Source: Stutzerimonas stutzeri
Lineage (GTDB): Bacteria; Pseudomonadota; Gammaproteobacteria; Pseudomonadales; Pseudomonadaceae
NCBI RefSeq assembly: GCF_002890895.1
Contig: NZ_POUL01000002.1
Coordinates: 248,001 to 312,000 of the forward strand
Direction of reading: 5' to 3'
DNA: 64,000 nucleotides
Part shown: piece after piece, positions 1 to 9,693 of the stretch
Numbering within the stretch: the stretch's first letter is position 1
Layout of the letters: each line of letters begins with the position of its first letter
The notes under the pieces: model-generated
Told to the model about the DNA's origin: nothing
What the model saw: only the letters and a program-made list of their open reading frames with translations
Databases searched by the model: none
Made by a program: the position numbers and the translations under genes

Positions 1-52
1 GAGCAAGGAAGGGCAGGGCGCGCTCAAGACGAGAGATCGGAGGCTGATACAT
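1..52 (-). CDS. possible 5' end of a divergent gene (partial)
   Basis: An open frame runs off the left edge on the minus strand from an ATG at 52-50, reading MYQPPISRLERALPFLA before the edge. Seventeen residues are too few to assign a family and no strong Shine-Dalgarno precedes the ATG. It lies divergent to kdgD, and the operator-like palindrome at 80-99 sits just upstream, where an autoregulated GntR/FadR regulator of the aldarate genes would often be. That role is inference from position only. Confidence 0.3.
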   Translation of the reverse strand, partial: MYQPPISRLERALPFLA

Positions 53-79
53 GGCTTTCAAGCTCTGGTTGTTCTAAAT

Positions 80-99
80 GTCATACGTTGTCGTATGAC
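80..99. promoter_or_regulatory. palindromic operator, GntR/FadR-like
   Basis: Perfect inverted repeat GTCATACG-TTGT-CGTATGAC. It contains TTGTCGTATGA (88-98), one base from TTGTCGTACGA in front of the oprD-type gene at 12792. The FadR subfamily of GntR regulators typically binds TNGTNNNACNA. A further half-site CGTATGAC lies at 164-171. Probably the operator of the aldarate catabolic genes; the regulator itself is not identified. Confidence 0.55.
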
Positions 100-324
100 T
101 TGTGGAGATTTTTATCAGTGCGGTTCGCCCTTGTCAAATCGGTGAAACAAACTAACGGGGCCTCGTATGACCCGACGGTCATTTTTTTGTTTCAAAGGCA
201 TAGATTGCTTTTGAATACTGCATCTATGCTTCACTTGTTCGCCTGTCCAGGGTGAGCGTCGCTACCTGAAGCTGCAGGGGCAGGCCGACGAAAATCTTCA
301 ACAAAGAGGTAGCGCAGCCACATG

Positions 325-335
325 TTGTACGATAA
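325..335 (+). promoter_or_regulatory. second operator-like site before kdgD
   Basis: TTGTACGATAA fits TTGTNNNAYNA, the pattern shared with the sites at 88-98 and 12792-12802, and lies 61 bases before the kdgD start codon. It is weaker than the other two because it is not a good palindrome. A site this close downstream of a promoter would suit repression. Binding is inferred. Confidence 0.35.
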
Positions 336-395
336 CGTATCTCCAAGGCTGAGGCCCTATATCATCTACTCTTTGTTTCACAGGATGCTCGAACA

Positions 396-1307
396 ATGAA
401 CCCACAAGAACTGAAGGCCATCCTCTCTTCTGGTTTGCTGTCTTTTCCGGTCACCGACTTTGACCAGCAAGGCGACTTCAGCCGTGCCGGCTACATCAAG
501 CGTCTGGAATGGCTGGCTCCTTACGGCGCAACGGCACTGTTCGCCGCGGGCGGCACGGGCGAGTTCTTCTCGCTGACCCCGCAGGAATATCCGGACATCA
601 TCAAGACCGCCGTCGATACCTGCGCCGGTCAGGTACCGATTCTTGCCGGTGTAGGCGGTCCAACCCGTCAGGCCATCGCGTACGCCCAGGAAGCTGAACG
701 TCTTGGTGCAAAGGGCCTGCTGCTGCTGCCGCACTACCTGACCGAAGCCAGCCAGGAAGGTGTTGCACTGCACGTGGAAGAAGTGTGCAAGTCAGTGAAC
801 ATCGGTGTCGTGGTCTATAACCGCAACGTATGCCGCTTGACCGCACCGCTGCTCGAGCAACTGGCCGAGCGCTGCCCGAACCTCATCGGTTACAAGGATG
901 GCCTCGGTGATATCGAGCTGATGGTTTCCATCCGCCGTCGCCTGGGCGATCGCCTGACCTACCTTGGTGGTCTGCCGACCGCAGAAGTCTACGCCGCTGC
1001 CTACAAGGCCCTTGGCGTGCCGGTCTATTCATCGGCAGTCTTCAACTTCGTACCGAAGCTGGCCATGGACTTCTACGCCGCCATTGCGCGTGAAGATGAC
1101 GAAACCGTCGGCAAGCTGATCGACGACTTCTTCCTGCCGTACCTCGACATCCGTAACCGTTGCAAGGGTTACGCAGTCAGCATTGTCAAAGCTGGCGCGA
1201 AGATCGCCGGGTATGACGCCGGTCCCGTCCGCGCACCACTGACCGACCTGCGCCCGGACGAGTACGAAGCACTTGCAGCGCTGATCGAGAAGCAGGGCGC
1301 TCAGTAA
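396..1307 (+). CDS. kdgD: 5-dehydro-4-deoxyglucarate dehydratase
   Basis: Cytosolic class I aldolase-like enzyme of the DapA/NAL family that dehydrates and decarboxylates 5-keto-4-deoxy-D-glucarate to 2,5-dioxopentanoate (2-oxoglutarate semialdehyde). The 303 residues match the family length. Visible motifs are GTGEF (53-57), catalytic Tyr141 in VYNRN and the Schiff-base Lys167 in IGYKDG. The start has a modest AGGA at 382-385. It is the common step for the products of the two dehydratases downstream (gudD, garD) and feeds the dehydrogenase that follows after 89 bases. DapA-family members are hard to tell apart alone, but the neighbours make KdgD the firm choice. Confidence 0.93.
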   Translation: MNPQELKAILSSGLLSFPVTDFDQQGDFSRAGYIKRLEWLAPYGATALFAAGGTGEFFSLTPQEYPDIIKTAVDTCAGQVPILAGVGGPTRQAIAYAQEAERLGAKGLLLLPHYLTEASQEGVALHVEEVCKSVNIGVVVYNRNVCRLTAPLLEQLAERCPNLIGYKDGLGDIELMVSIRRRLGDRLTYLGGLPTAEVYAAAYKALGVPVYSSAVFNFVPKLAMDFYAAIAREDDETVGKLIDDFFLPYLDIRNRCKGYAVSIVKAGAKIAGYDAGPVRAPLTDLRPDEYEALAALIEKQGAQ

Positions 1308-1396
1308 GAGCACGTCAGACCAATCACTCGCCCCAACCACTGCGGTGCCTTTATTGAGACAGGCACTGCGGCGGATCTCACGAAGGAGAGCGTTAC

Positions 1397-2839
1397 GTGG
1401 CAGACGCAAAACGTTATGACAATTACATCGATGGCCAATGGGTAGCTGGCAAGAATTACCAGGCCAACATCAACCCGTCCGACCTGTCGGACGTTATCGG
1501 CGAATACGCCCAGGCGGACGCCTCGCAAGTCGAGGCAGCCATCGCCGCCGCACGCAAGGCTTTCCCTGCGTGGTCCACGTCCGGTATCCAGGCGCGTGCT
1601 GACGCCTTGGAAAAGGTCGGGCTGGAAATCCTTGCCCGCCGCGAAGAGCTGGGCAACCTGCTGGCCCGAGAAGAAGGCAAAACCCTTCCCGAAGCCATCG
1701 GTGAAGTCACCCGCGCCGGCAACATCTTCAAGTACTTCGCTGGCGAATGCCTGCGTCAGGCTGGCGAGACGCTGCAATCGGTTCGTCCGGGCGTCAGCGT
1801 TGAAGTCACTCGCGAGCCGCTGGGCGTGATCGGCCTGATCACCCCGTGGAACTTCCCGATTGCCATCCCGGCCTGGAAGATCGCTCCGGCACTGGCCTAC
1901 GGCAACTGTGTTGTCATCAAGCCGGCTGATCTGGTTCCCGGCTGCGCCTGGGCCATCGCTGACATCATCTCGCGCTCCGGCTTCCCGGCCGGCGTGTTCA
2001 ACCTGGTGATGGGCAAGGGCCGCGAAGTGGGCGAAGCCATCGTCAACGATAAGCGCGTCGATGGCGTCAGCTTTACCGGTTCGGTGGGCGTCGGTCGTGG
2101 CATTGCGGCGACCTGCGTGGGTCGTCAGGCCAAGGTTCAGCTGGAAATGGGCGGCAAGAACCCGCAAATCATTCTGGACGATGCCGACCTCAATACTGCC
2201 GTCGAACTGGCCGCGCAGAGCGCGTTCTATTCCACCGGCCAGCGCTGCACCGCCTCCAGCCGCATCATCGTCACCGAAGGCATCTACGACCGCTTCGTCG
2301 AAGCCATGATCGAGCGAATCAAGAAGATCAAAGTCGGTTCGGCACTGGAGCAGGGCGTTGACGTAGGCCCGGTGGTTTCCCAGGCCCAGCTGGACCAGGA
2401 TCTGAAATACATCGAAATCGGCAAGCAAGAGGGCGCACGCCTGGCCTGTGGCGGCGAGCGCGTGAGCTGTGGCACCGATGGCTATTACCTGGCGCCAACC
2501 CTGTTCGTCGACAGCACCGCCGACATGCGTATCAGCCGTGAAGAGATCTTCGGGCCGGTCGCCAACGTGGTGAAGGTGAAGGATTACGACGAAGCACTGG
2601 CGATGGCCAACGACACAGAGTTCGGCCTGTCCGCGGGCATCTGCACCACGTCGTTGAAGTACGCCAATCACTTCAAGCGTCACTCCCAGGCCGGGATGGT
2701 GATGGTCAACCTGCCGACCGCTGGCGTCGATTACCACGTGCCGTTCGGCGGTCGCAAAGGCTCGTCCTACGGCCCGCGCGAGCAGGGCCGTTACGCCCAG
2801 GAGTTCTACACCACCGTGAAGACTACCTACATCGGCTGA
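1397..2839 (+). CDS. 2,5-dioxovalerate (2-oxoglutarate semialdehyde) dehydrogenase
   Basis: NAD(P)-dependent aldehyde dehydrogenase, 480 residues, oxidising 2,5-dioxovalerate to 2-oxoglutarate, the last step of aldarate breakdown. Family motifs: Asn152 in WNFP, Lys175, the FTGSVGVG nucleotide loop, general base Glu250 in LEMGGKN and nucleophile Cys284 in GQRCTASSR. The start is GTG at 1397, preceded by AAGGAG at 1383-1388; no ATG start fits as well. Substrate assignment rests on position directly after kdgD and before gudD, since succinate-semialdehyde dehydrogenases look similar. Confidence 0.88.
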   Translation: MADAKRYDNYIDGQWVAGKNYQANINPSDLSDVIGEYAQADASQVEAAIAAARKAFPAWSTSGIQARADALEKVGLEILARREELGNLLAREEGKTLPEAIGEVTRAGNIFKYFAGECLRQAGETLQSVRPGVSVEVTREPLGVIGLITPWNFPIAIPAWKIAPALAYGNCVVIKPADLVPGCAWAIADIISRSGFPAGVFNLVMGKGREVGEAIVNDKRVDGVSFTGSVGVGRGIAATCVGRQAKVQLEMGGKNPQIILDDADLNTAVELAAQSAFYSTGQRCTASSRIIVTEGIYDRFVEAMIERIKKIKVGSALEQGVDVGPVVSQAQLDQDLKYIEIGKQEGARLACGGERVSCGTDGYYLAPTLFVDSTADMRISREEIFGPVANVVKVKDYDEALAMANDTEFGLSAGICTTSLKYANHFKRHSQAGMVMVNLPTAGVDYHVPFGGRKGSSYGPREQGRYAQEFYTTVKTTYIG

Positions 2840-2959
2840 TCAGCCGAGCCGCCCAAAGGCGCAACCCGTACGAGTCACTCAATGACTCGGCGGGCCGCGC
2901 CAGCGGCAAACAGATTGCTACACCGCAATGCGGACCATAAGAACAAAAGAGAGACACAT

Positions 2960-4303
2960 ATGAACGATTCTGTGAATCAAGGTGCTCCGGTCATCACTGA
3001 ACTCAAGGTGGTCCCGGTCGCAGGACAAGACAGCATGCTGCTCAATCTGAGTGGCGCCCATGGTCCGTACTTCACCCGCAACATCCTCATTCTCAAAGAC
3101 AGCGCCGGCAACACCGGTGTCGGCGAAGTCCCCGGTGGCGAGGCCATCCGCAAGACGCTGGACGATGCACGAGCGATTCTGATCGGCCAGTCGGTCGGCA
3201 ACTTCAACGGTCTGCTGAACCAGGCACGCAAGGCATTCGCCGATCGCGACGTCGCGGGCCGAGGCTTGCAGACATTCGACCTGCGTATCGCCATTCACGC
3301 CATCACCGCCATCGAGTCGGCACTGCTCGACCTGCTCGGCCAGCACCTCGGCGTGCCGGTTGCCGCACTGCTCGGTGACGGTCAGCAGCGTAACGAAGTC
3401 GAGATGCTCGGTTACCTGTTCTTCATTGCCGACCGCAACAAGACCGACCTTGGCTACCGCGACGAATCGGACGCCAGCGATAACTGGTTCCGCGTGCGCA
3501 ACGAAGAAGCGCTGACCCCCGAGACCGTCGTACGCCAGGCAGAAGCTGCCTACGAGCGTTACGGCTTCAAGGATTTCAAACTCAAGGGTGGCGTGCTGCC
3601 GGGCAGCGAAGAGGTCAAGGCGATCCGTGCACTGGCCGAGCGTTTCCCCGATGCCCGCATTACCCTGGACCCCAACGGCGCCTGGTCGTTGGCTGAAGCC
3701 ATCGATCTGTGCAAGGACCTGCACGGTGTGCTGGCCTATGCCGAAGACCCCTGTGGTGCTGAAAACGGCTATTCCGGCCGTGAAGTCATGGCCGAATTCC
3801 GCCGTGCCACCGGCCTGCCGACCGCGACCAACATGATCGCCACCGACTGGCGCCAGATGGGTCATACCATTCAGTTGAACTCCGTAGACATCCCGCTGGC
3901 GGACCCGCATTTCTGGACCATGAGCGGCTCGGTGCGCGTTGCGCAGATGTGCCACGAATGGGGACTGACCTGGGGCTCGCATTCGAATAACCACTTCGAC
4001 ATCTCGTTGGCCATGTTCACCCACGTGGCGGCTGCCGCACCGGGCAAGATCACTGCGATCGATACCCACTGGATCTGGCAGGACGGCCAGTACCTGACCC
4101 GCGAACCGCTGCAGATCGTAGGCGGCAAGGTGGCCGTCCCGGCGAAGGCGGGCCTGGGCGTGGAACTGGATGAAGATGCCTTGCAGAAGGCCCATGAGCT
4201 GTATCTGGAAAAAGGCCTGGGCGCGCGGGACGATGCCGTTGCCATGCAGTACCTGATCCCGGAATGGACCTTCAACAACAAGAAGCCTTGTCTGGTGCGT
4301 TGA
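2960..4303 (+). CDS. gudD: glucarate dehydratase
   Basis: Enolase-superfamily enzyme dehydrating D-glucarate (usually also L-idarate) to 5-keto-4-deoxyglucarate. The ATG at 2960 follows AAAGAGAG and gives 447 residues, close to the roughly 446 of E. coli GudD; an upstream ATG at 2882 would add 26 residues of non-homologous sequence. Catalytic features are the KxK pair Lys207/Lys209 in FKLKGG, the metal ligands in LDPNGAW (Asp237) and AEDP (Glu262), and the His341 base in GSHSNNH. Same-strand neighbours supply the next two steps and the galactarate branch. Confidence 0.94.
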   Translation: MNDSVNQGAPVITELKVVPVAGQDSMLLNLSGAHGPYFTRNILILKDSAGNTGVGEVPGGEAIRKTLDDARAILIGQSVGNFNGLLNQARKAFADRDVAGRGLQTFDLRIAIHAITAIESALLDLLGQHLGVPVAALLGDGQQRNEVEMLGYLFFIADRNKTDLGYRDESDASDNWFRVRNEEALTPETVVRQAEAAYERYGFKDFKLKGGVLPGSEEVKAIRALAERFPDARITLDPNGAWSLAEAIDLCKDLHGVLAYAEDPCGAENGYSGREVMAEFRRATGLPTATNMIATDWRQMGHTIQLNSVDIPLADPHFWTMSGSVRVAQMCHEWGLTWGSHSNNHFDISLAMFTHVAAAAPGKITAIDTHWIWQDGQYLTREPLQIVGGKVAVPAKAGLGVELDEDALQKAHELYLEKGLGARDDAVAMQYLIPEWTFNNKKPCLVR

Positions 4304-4375
4304 GACCGACGCGAGAAACCGCGCTAGAGCGAAGCAGACAGCCCAAGGGAAATGCGCGGCTGCGCAGGCGAGTAG

Positions 4376-4434
4376 GGTGGGCTTCAGCCCACCGCTTGCA
4401 GCCTGAACATCTACCTTGGTGGGCTGAAACCACC
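4376..4434. repeat. REP-type palindrome pair (BIME-like)
   Basis: GGTGGGCTTCAGCCCACC (4376-4393) is an almost perfect 18-base palindrome preceded by GTAG. An inverted, degenerate copy GGTGGGCTGAAACCACC lies at 4418-4434. Short palindromes of this kind occur in many copies between genes in P. stutzeri-group genomes. It lies in the 185-base gap between gudD and garD and may stabilise or attenuate mRNA between them. Confidence 0.7.
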
Positions 4435-4488
4435 TTGCCGCGCTGCGCAACCAGACCAGAACAACAACCGGCCTGACCGGAGACCGAG

Positions 4489-6054
4489 ATGAACGACGCC
4501 GTGGAATTGATTCAGCATCAGGATTCGCCACGTTACATTCGCCTCAACGAGGCGGACAACGTGGCCGTAGTGGTCAACGATGGTGGTGTACCGACAGGTG
4601 CCCGGTTCGAGGACGGCCTGGTGACAGTCGAAAATGTGCCCCAGAGTCATAAGGTCGCGCTGGTCGATATCCCGGAAGGCGAGCCGGTACGCCGTTATGG
4701 CCAGATCATTGGCTACGCGCTCGAGCCACTGCGCCAAGGCTCCTGGATCAAGGAAACCCAGCTGAAGATGCCCAGCGCGCCGCCGCTCGACAGCCTGCCG
4801 CGCGCAAACGCCGTGCCGGACAAGCTCGAGCCGCTGGAGGGCTACACCTTTGAGGGCTATCGCAACGCCGATGGCACCGTGGGCACTCGCAACATCCTCG
4901 GCATCAGCACGACCGTGCAGTGCGTGACCGGCGTGCTGGAGCATGCAGTCAAGCGCATCCGTGACGAGCTGCTGCCCAAATACCCCAACGTCGACGACGT
5001 GGTCGCGCTGACTCACAGCTACGGCTGTGGGGTGGCCATCAACGCGCGCGACGCCTACATCCCGATCCGCACCGTGCGCAACCTGGCGCGCAACCCGAAC
5101 CTGGGCGGCGAGGCGCTGGTGATCAGTCTCGGCTGCGAAAAGCTCCAAGCCGAGCAGGTGATGCACGAGGGCGATCCCTCGGTGGATCTGCGCGACCCCT
5201 GGCTCTATCGCCTGCAGGAATCCAACACCGGCTTCGGCGAAATGATCGAGCAGATCATGGCCCTGGCCGAAACGCGGTTGAAGAAGCTCGATCAGCGCCG
5301 CCGCGAGACGGTGCCGGCGTCCGAACTGGTGCTGGGCATGCAGTGCGGCGGCAGCGATGCCTTTTCGGGCATCACCGCCAATCCGGCGCTGGGTTATGCC
5401 TCGGACTTGCTGGTTCGCGCCGGCGCCACCGTGATGTTCTCCGAGAACACCGAGGTGCGCGACGCGGTGTACATGCTCACCGCCCGTGCCGAGTCGACTG
5501 AAGTCGCCGACGCGCTGATCGCCGAGATGGACTGGTACGACCAGTACCTGGAGCGCGGTGCCGCCGACCGCAGCGCCAATACCACGCCGGGTAACAAGAA
5601 AGGTGGGCTGTCGAATATCGTCGAGAAGTCGCTGGGCTCGATCGTCAAATCAGGCAGCGGCGCCATCAATGGCGTGGTCGGTCCCGGCGAGCGGGTTGAT
5701 CGCAAGGGGCTAATCTTCTGCGCGACGCCGGCCAGCGATTTTGTTTGCGGCACGCTCCAGTTGGCAGCTGGTATGAACCTGCACGTGTTCACTACCGGCC
5801 GCGGCACGCCATACGGCCTGGCCATGGCGCCGGTAGTCAAGGTGGCGACCCGTACCGAGCTGGCCGAACGCTGGCCGGATCTGATCGACATCGACGCAGG
5901 GCGCATCGCCAGCGGCCGCGCCACCCTCGAAGAGCTCGGCTGGGAGCTGTTTCACTACTACCTGGATGTCGCCAGCGGTCGCAAGAAGACCTGGGCTGAA
6001 CAACACCGGCTGCACAACGACATCGTGCTGTTCAATCCAGCGCCCATCACCTGA
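4489..6054 (+). CDS. garD: galactarate dehydratase
   Basis: UxaA/GarD-family dehydratase converting meso-galactarate to 5-keto-4-deoxyglucarate. The 521 residues match E. coli GarD (about 523). The N-terminal SAF-like domain (about 1-100) leads into the core beginning [13 protein letters not shown], with Cys/His-rich motifs THSYGCG and [11 protein letters not shown] and the C-terminal [10 protein letters not shown] segment typical of the family. An ATG at 4489 follows GGAG at 4479-4482. It gives this locus entry points for both C6 aldaric acids through one kdgD. Confidence 0.94.
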   Translation: MNDAVELIQHQDSPRYIRLNEADNVAVVVNDGGVPTGARFEDGLVTVENVPQSHKVALVDIPEGEPVRRYGQIIGYALEPLRQGSWIKETQLKMPSAPPLDSLPRANAVPDKLEPLEGYTFEGYRNADGTVGTRNILGISTTVQCVTGVLEHAVKRIRDELLPKYPNVDDVVALTHSYGCGVAINARDAYIPIRTVRNLARNPNLGGEALVISLGCEKLQAEQVMHEGDPSVDLRDPWLYRLQESNTGFGEMIEQIMALAETRLKKLDQRRRETVPASELVLGMQCGGSDAFSGITANPALGYASDLLVRAGATVMFSENTEVRDAVYMLTARAESTEVADALIAEMDWYDQYLERGAADRSANTTPGNKKGGLSNIVEKSLGSIVKSGSGAINGVVGPGERVDRKGLIFCATPASDFVCGTLQLAAGMNLHVFTTGRGTPYGLAMAPVVKVATRTELAERWPDLIDIDAGRIASGRATLEELGWELFHYYLDVASGRKKTWAEQHRLHNDIVLFNPAPIT

Positions 6055-6116
6055 CCACGGCGCAAAAGCGCATCCGCGCGATGCGCTGCATCGAGTGGTC
6101 AACTGCGGAGATCGAG

Positions 6117-7535
6117 ATGAGCAAGCTGCCGGACGAATTCATCCGCGCCGTTGAAAGCGTCGTCGGTGAGCTCGGCATCATTCGTGATGCCGAGCGCATG
6201 CACAGCTATCTGAGCGACTGGCGCAACGCTTACCGTGGTGAAGCTGCTCTGATAGTTCGCCCGGCCAGCACCGAAGAGGTCGCCTCCGTGGTACGGCTCT
6301 GCAACCAGTACCAAGTGACACTGGTTCCGCAGGGCGGCAATACCGGCTTGTGCGGCGGCTCGATCCCGGACGCCAGCGGCAAACAGGTTGTGCTATCCCT
6401 GACGCGCATGAACCGTATCCGCGAAGTCGATGCAGCGAACGAGACCATTACGGTCGAGGCGGGGGTGATTCTGCAGAGGGTCCAGCAGGCCGCCGCCGAC
6501 GCTGGGCGGTTATTCCCGCTGTCCCTCGGCGCGGAGGGCAGCTGCACGATTGGCGGCAACCTCGCCACCAACGCCGGCGGCACTGCCGTGCTGCGTTACG
6601 GCAACATGCGTGACCTTGCCCTGGGACTGGAAGTGGTACTCCCCGACGGGCAGATCTGGAATGGCTTGCGCGGTCTGCGCAAGGACAACACAGGCTATGA
6701 CCTCAAACACCTGTTCATCGGTTCGGAAGGCACGCTTGGCGTCATTACCGCGGCGGTGCTGAAGTTGTATCCAGCCGTGCGCAGCGTGACGACCGCCTGG
6801 GTCGCATTGCCCAGCGCGGAAGCGGCGGTTCAATTGATCGGCATCATCCGAGGCCTTTGTGGAGATCGGCTGACGGGGTTCGAGTTGATGTCGCGACAGA
6901 GCGTTGAGTTCGTGCTCAGTCACGTCGCCAGCTGCAGCGATCCCTTTGTCGCGGCGCACCCCTGGAATGTGCTGATCGAGTTGAGCGATACCCAACCTGA
7001 CGCGCCGCTCAATGACCTTCTTGAACTCGGGATAGGCGAAGCCCTGGAGCATGGGCAGGTGAGCGACGCAGTCGTCGCCAGCAGCGAAGCGCAGGTCGCG
7101 GCGCTCTGGGCGCTGCGCGAAGGTATTTCCGAAGCCCAGAACCACGAAGGCCCTAGCCTCAAGCACGACATCAGCGTGCCGGTGAGCTGCATTCCGGCGT
7201 TCATCCAGTCAGCCGATCAGCGCTTGCTTGAGCGGTTTCCCGGCGTGCGCATCGTCGCCTACGGGCATGTTGGCGACGGAAATCTGCACTACAACATCAG
7301 CAAGCCGGTCGGTTCTGACGATGCGAGTTTCAAGGCACAGCAAGAGGCGATCATGCACGTCATCTACGAGGCCACCGCCGGATTTCAGGGCAGCATCAGC
7401 GCGGAGCATGGATTGGGCCAGGCCAAGCGCGCCGCCGCGCGGTTGTACAAGGAGCCGCTGGAACTCGAACTGATGCGTGCCATCAAGACAACACTTGATC
7501 CCAACGGCCTGATGAACCCGGGCAAGGTGCTCTGA
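6117..7535 (+). CDS. FAD-linked 2-hydroxyacid dehydrogenase (GlcD/D2HGDH-like)
   Basis: Flavoprotein of 472 residues with an N-terminal PCMH-type FAD domain (about 35-215; PQGGNTGLCGGS, LGAEGSCTIGGNLATNAGG) and a C-terminal FAD-oxidase domain with metal-binding GHVGDGNLHYN and SAEHGLGQAKR. Relatives oxidise D-lactate, glycolate or D-2-hydroxyglutarate. The ATG at 6117 follows GGAG at 6107-6110; an upstream in-frame ATG at 6081 lacks one. The substrate is unknown. Position after the 2-oxoglutarate-yielding pathway and before an NADPH-type 2-oxoacid reductase hints at a 2-hydroxyacid side product. Confidence 0.8.
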   Translation: MSKLPDEFIRAVESVVGELGIIRDAERMHSYLSDWRNAYRGEAALIVRPASTEEVASVVRLCNQYQVTLVPQGGNTGLCGGSIPDASGKQVVLSLTRMNRIREVDAANETITVEAGVILQRVQQAAADAGRLFPLSLGAEGSCTIGGNLATNAGGTAVLRYGNMRDLALGLEVVLPDGQIWNGLRGLRKDNTGYDLKHLFIGSEGTLGVITAAVLKLYPAVRSVTTAWVALPSAEAAVQLIGIIRGLCGDRLTGFELMSRQSVEFVLSHVASCSDPFVAAHPWNVLIELSDTQPDAPLNDLLELGIGEALEHGQVSDAVVASSEAQVAALWALREGISEAQNHEGPSLKHDISVPVSCIPAFIQSADQRLLERFPGVRIVAYGHVGDGNLHYNISKPVGSDDASFKAQQEAIMHVIYEATAGFQGSISAEHGLGQAKRAAARLYKEPLELELMRAIKTTLDPNGLMNPGKVL

Positions 7536-7577
7536 GCACGCTCATCACCCATTCATCAACCCATTCGAGGTGATCCC

Positions 7578-8507
7578 GTGACCTGCATACTTCAAATCGG
7601 CCCGCTGACTGAACGCTTCAATTGTGGCCTGGCTGCGGAGCATGAAGTGCTGCGTTTCTGGGAGGAGGGGGCCGATGCGTTGGTTGCCCAGCATGCCCAA
7701 CGCATCGATGTCGTGGTGACGTCAGGTCGGTTCGGCTGCACAGCCGCGCTGATCGAACAACTACCCAACCTGCGAGCGATCATCAGTTTCGGCGTCGGCT
7801 ATGACGCCATTGATGTGGCCGCTGCACGGGCGCGAGACATCCTGGTGAGCAACACTCCGGACGTGCTCAACGATTGTGTAGCGGATCTGGCCTTCGGCTT
7901 GGTTATCGACACCGCAAGACAGATGTCGCGCGCGGACCGCTTCGTACGTGCAGGCAAGTGGCTCTCCGGCGGCTTGCCGTTGGCGACGCAAGTGAGCGGG
8001 AAGCGACTCGGCATTGTCGGCCTCGGGCGAATCGGAGAAACGGTCGCCAAGCGCTCCAGCGGCTTCGACATGGAGGTGCGCTACCACAATCGCCGCCCGG
8101 TCGAAGGCAGCGGCTATGGCTACGAATCAGACCTGGTCGAGTTGGCGACGTGGAGCGATTTTCTCGTTCTGACCTGTCCGGGCGGTGAGAGTACCCGCCA
8201 CCTGATCAATCGAAGTGTGCTCGATGCGCTTGGCTCGAAAGGTATTTTGATCAACGTTTCGCGCGGCTCCGTGGTCGACGAGCCCGCCCTGGTCGACGCG
8301 CTGACCGAAGGACGGCTGGGCGGCGCGGGTCTCGATGTGTACGCCCACGAGCCCAAGGTGCCACAAGCCCTGATTGACATGCCCAACGTCGTTCTGCTGC
8401 CGCACATTGGCAGCGCTACCGAGGAAACCCGGCTGGCCATGGAAGAGTTGCTGTTCGCCAATCTGCGCGCGTTTCTCGAGCGCGGCGAGGTGCTGACGGC
8501 TGTCTGA
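7578..8507 (+). CDS. D-isomer 2-hydroxyacid dehydrogenase (glyoxylate/hydroxypyruvate reductase type)
   Basis: NAD(P)H-dependent reductase of 2-oxoacids, 309 residues. The Rossmann motif GLGRIG is at 148-153, followed by NRR (171-173) where an arginine pair usually selects NADPH. The catalytic triad is Arg229 in NVSRGSVVDE, Glu258 and His276 in LPHIGSA. The start is GTG at 7578 after GAGGTGATC. It follows the flavin hydroxyacid oxidase by 42 bases, so the two may interconvert an oxo/hydroxy acid pair. The exact substrate cannot be read from sequence. Confidence 0.83.
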   Translation: MTCILQIGPLTERFNCGLAAEHEVLRFWEEGADALVAQHAQRIDVVVTSGRFGCTAALIEQLPNLRAIISFGVGYDAIDVAAARARDILVSNTPDVLNDCVADLAFGLVIDTARQMSRADRFVRAGKWLSGGLPLATQVSGKRLGIVGLGRIGETVAKRSSGFDMEVRYHNRRPVEGSGYGYESDLVELATWSDFLVLTCPGGESTRHLINRSVLDALGSKGILINVSRGSVVDEPALVDALTEGRLGGAGLDVYAHEPKVPQALIDMPNVVLLPHIGSATEETRLAMEELLFANLRAFLERGEVLTAV

Positions 8508-8697
8508 GCACACATACCCGTGCGTTTCAGATGAGTAGGCGGCCTCGGTCGCCGGCGGCCCAGGCCAAAAGCCTCGGTCAGATAACTACAGAGTGACATC
8601 CCCTGGGCGCCCAACGCCGCGAGCCACAAGCCCGCAGGTGCTAGGCGCCATTCAAATTCAAATCCTCGAGCGATACGGCTTTCATAGGAGACGGCGC

Positions 8698-9612
8698 ATG
8701 GCTGACCTTAGCTCTCTGACCGAGGTCGAGCTTCAGCATGAATCGCTGCGACTGTCGGTTTGCCCAGCATTGGGCGGGGCAATCACGCGATTGAGCGTCG
8801 ATGGCATCGATTTGCTACGACCTTGGGACGGCTCCAACAGCGTTCGACGTACCGGCTGCTTTGTCCTTGCACCCTTTTCCAATCGCGTCGGCGATGGCGG
8901 GTTCATACATGAGGGAACACGTTATCCGTTGCGCAACCTGTCTGCCGAACACCCGTTGCCGATTCATGGAGTCGCCTGGAAGCGCGCCTGGAGCCTGACC
9001 GAGCAAACCTCGACCAGTCTTCGCCTGACCTTTACGCATCAGCCGGAGGGGGATGGCGTGCGTGACTGGCCGTTCGCTTTCGAGGTGGAACACGAGATCA
9101 AGCTCGACGATACCGGCGTTGCACTCCAACTGCGGTTGCGCAACAGCGACAGCCGCTCGATGCCCGCCGGACTTGGCTGGCACCCGTATTTCCTGCGTCA
9201 TGACGCATGCCAGCTGCAATTCGAAGCGCAGGATGTCTGGCAGAACGACGCTCAAAACCTGCCGTTCAAGAAGGCGCCGATCCCTGCTGAATGGGACTTT
9301 TCATCCGAGCAATCACTTCAGCAACCCGGCCTGGACAACTGTTTCGTAGGCCGCACCAAGCCAGTAACCATCCGCTGGCCGAACGAAGGGGTAGCGCTGA
9401 CCATGCACGCCAGCGAGTCACTCGATCATCTGGTCGTGTTCACGCCACCGGCAGAAATGGGATTTTTTGCGGTCGAGCCGGTTTCTCATGCCAACAATGC
9501 CCTTTGCATGGACGATCCGGACGCAAACGGAATACAGGTGCTGCAGCCCGGCGAAACAATGCAGGTCAGTTGCAAACTGCAGATTCAGCGTATGGCTCGT
9601 ACGCTCCAGTAG
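8698..9612 (+). CDS. aldose 1-epimerase family protein
   Basis: Galactose-mutarotase-fold protein of 304 residues. The catalytic pair is visible: His90 in LPIHGVAW and His162 in GLGWHPYF as acid, with Glu260 in FAVEPVSHANNA as base. The ATG at 8698 follows AGGAGA; the longer open frame from 8593 has no ribosome site. It is the last gene of the plus-strand run and probably interconverts sugar anomers entering oxidative breakdown. Family members also act on hexose 6-phosphates, so the substrate is open. Confidence 0.82.
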   Translation: MADLSSLTEVELQHESLRLSVCPALGGAITRLSVDGIDLLRPWDGSNSVRRTGCFVLAPFSNRVGDGGFIHEGTRYPLRNLSAEHPLPIHGVAWKRAWSLTEQTSTSLRLTFTHQPEGDGVRDWPFAFEVEHEIKLDDTGVALQLRLRNSDSRSMPAGLGWHPYFLRHDACQLQFEAQDVWQNDAQNLPFKKAPIPAEWDFSSEQSLQQPGLDNCFVGRTKPVTIRWPNEGVALTMHASESLDHLVVFTPPAEMGFFAVEPVSHANNALCMDDPDANGIQVLQPGETMQVSCKLQIQRMARTLQ

Positions 9613-9661
9613 CGTCTCACCCAGGTGTTGATAGCTCAAAGTCGCAGGGCGGCCGAGAGGT

Positions 9662-9687
9662 GCGAGCGCCCATTCAAGAGCGCTCGC
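9662..9687. terminator. hairpin between convergent genes
   Basis: GCGAGCGC (9662-9669) pairs with GCGCTCGC (9680-9687) around a 10-base loop, between the ends of the epimerase and the minus-strand oxidase. There is no clear U-tract on either side, so it may act as a bidirectional stop or 3' stabiliser rather than a classical terminator. Confidence 0.35.
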
Positions 9688-9693
9688 GTTCGG

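Noticed and set aside
1301..2737. Minus-strand 478-codon frame
   Set aside because: It lies antisense to the aldehyde dehydrogenase, whose catalytic motifs are all intact on the plus strand. Long antisense frames are common at this GC content.
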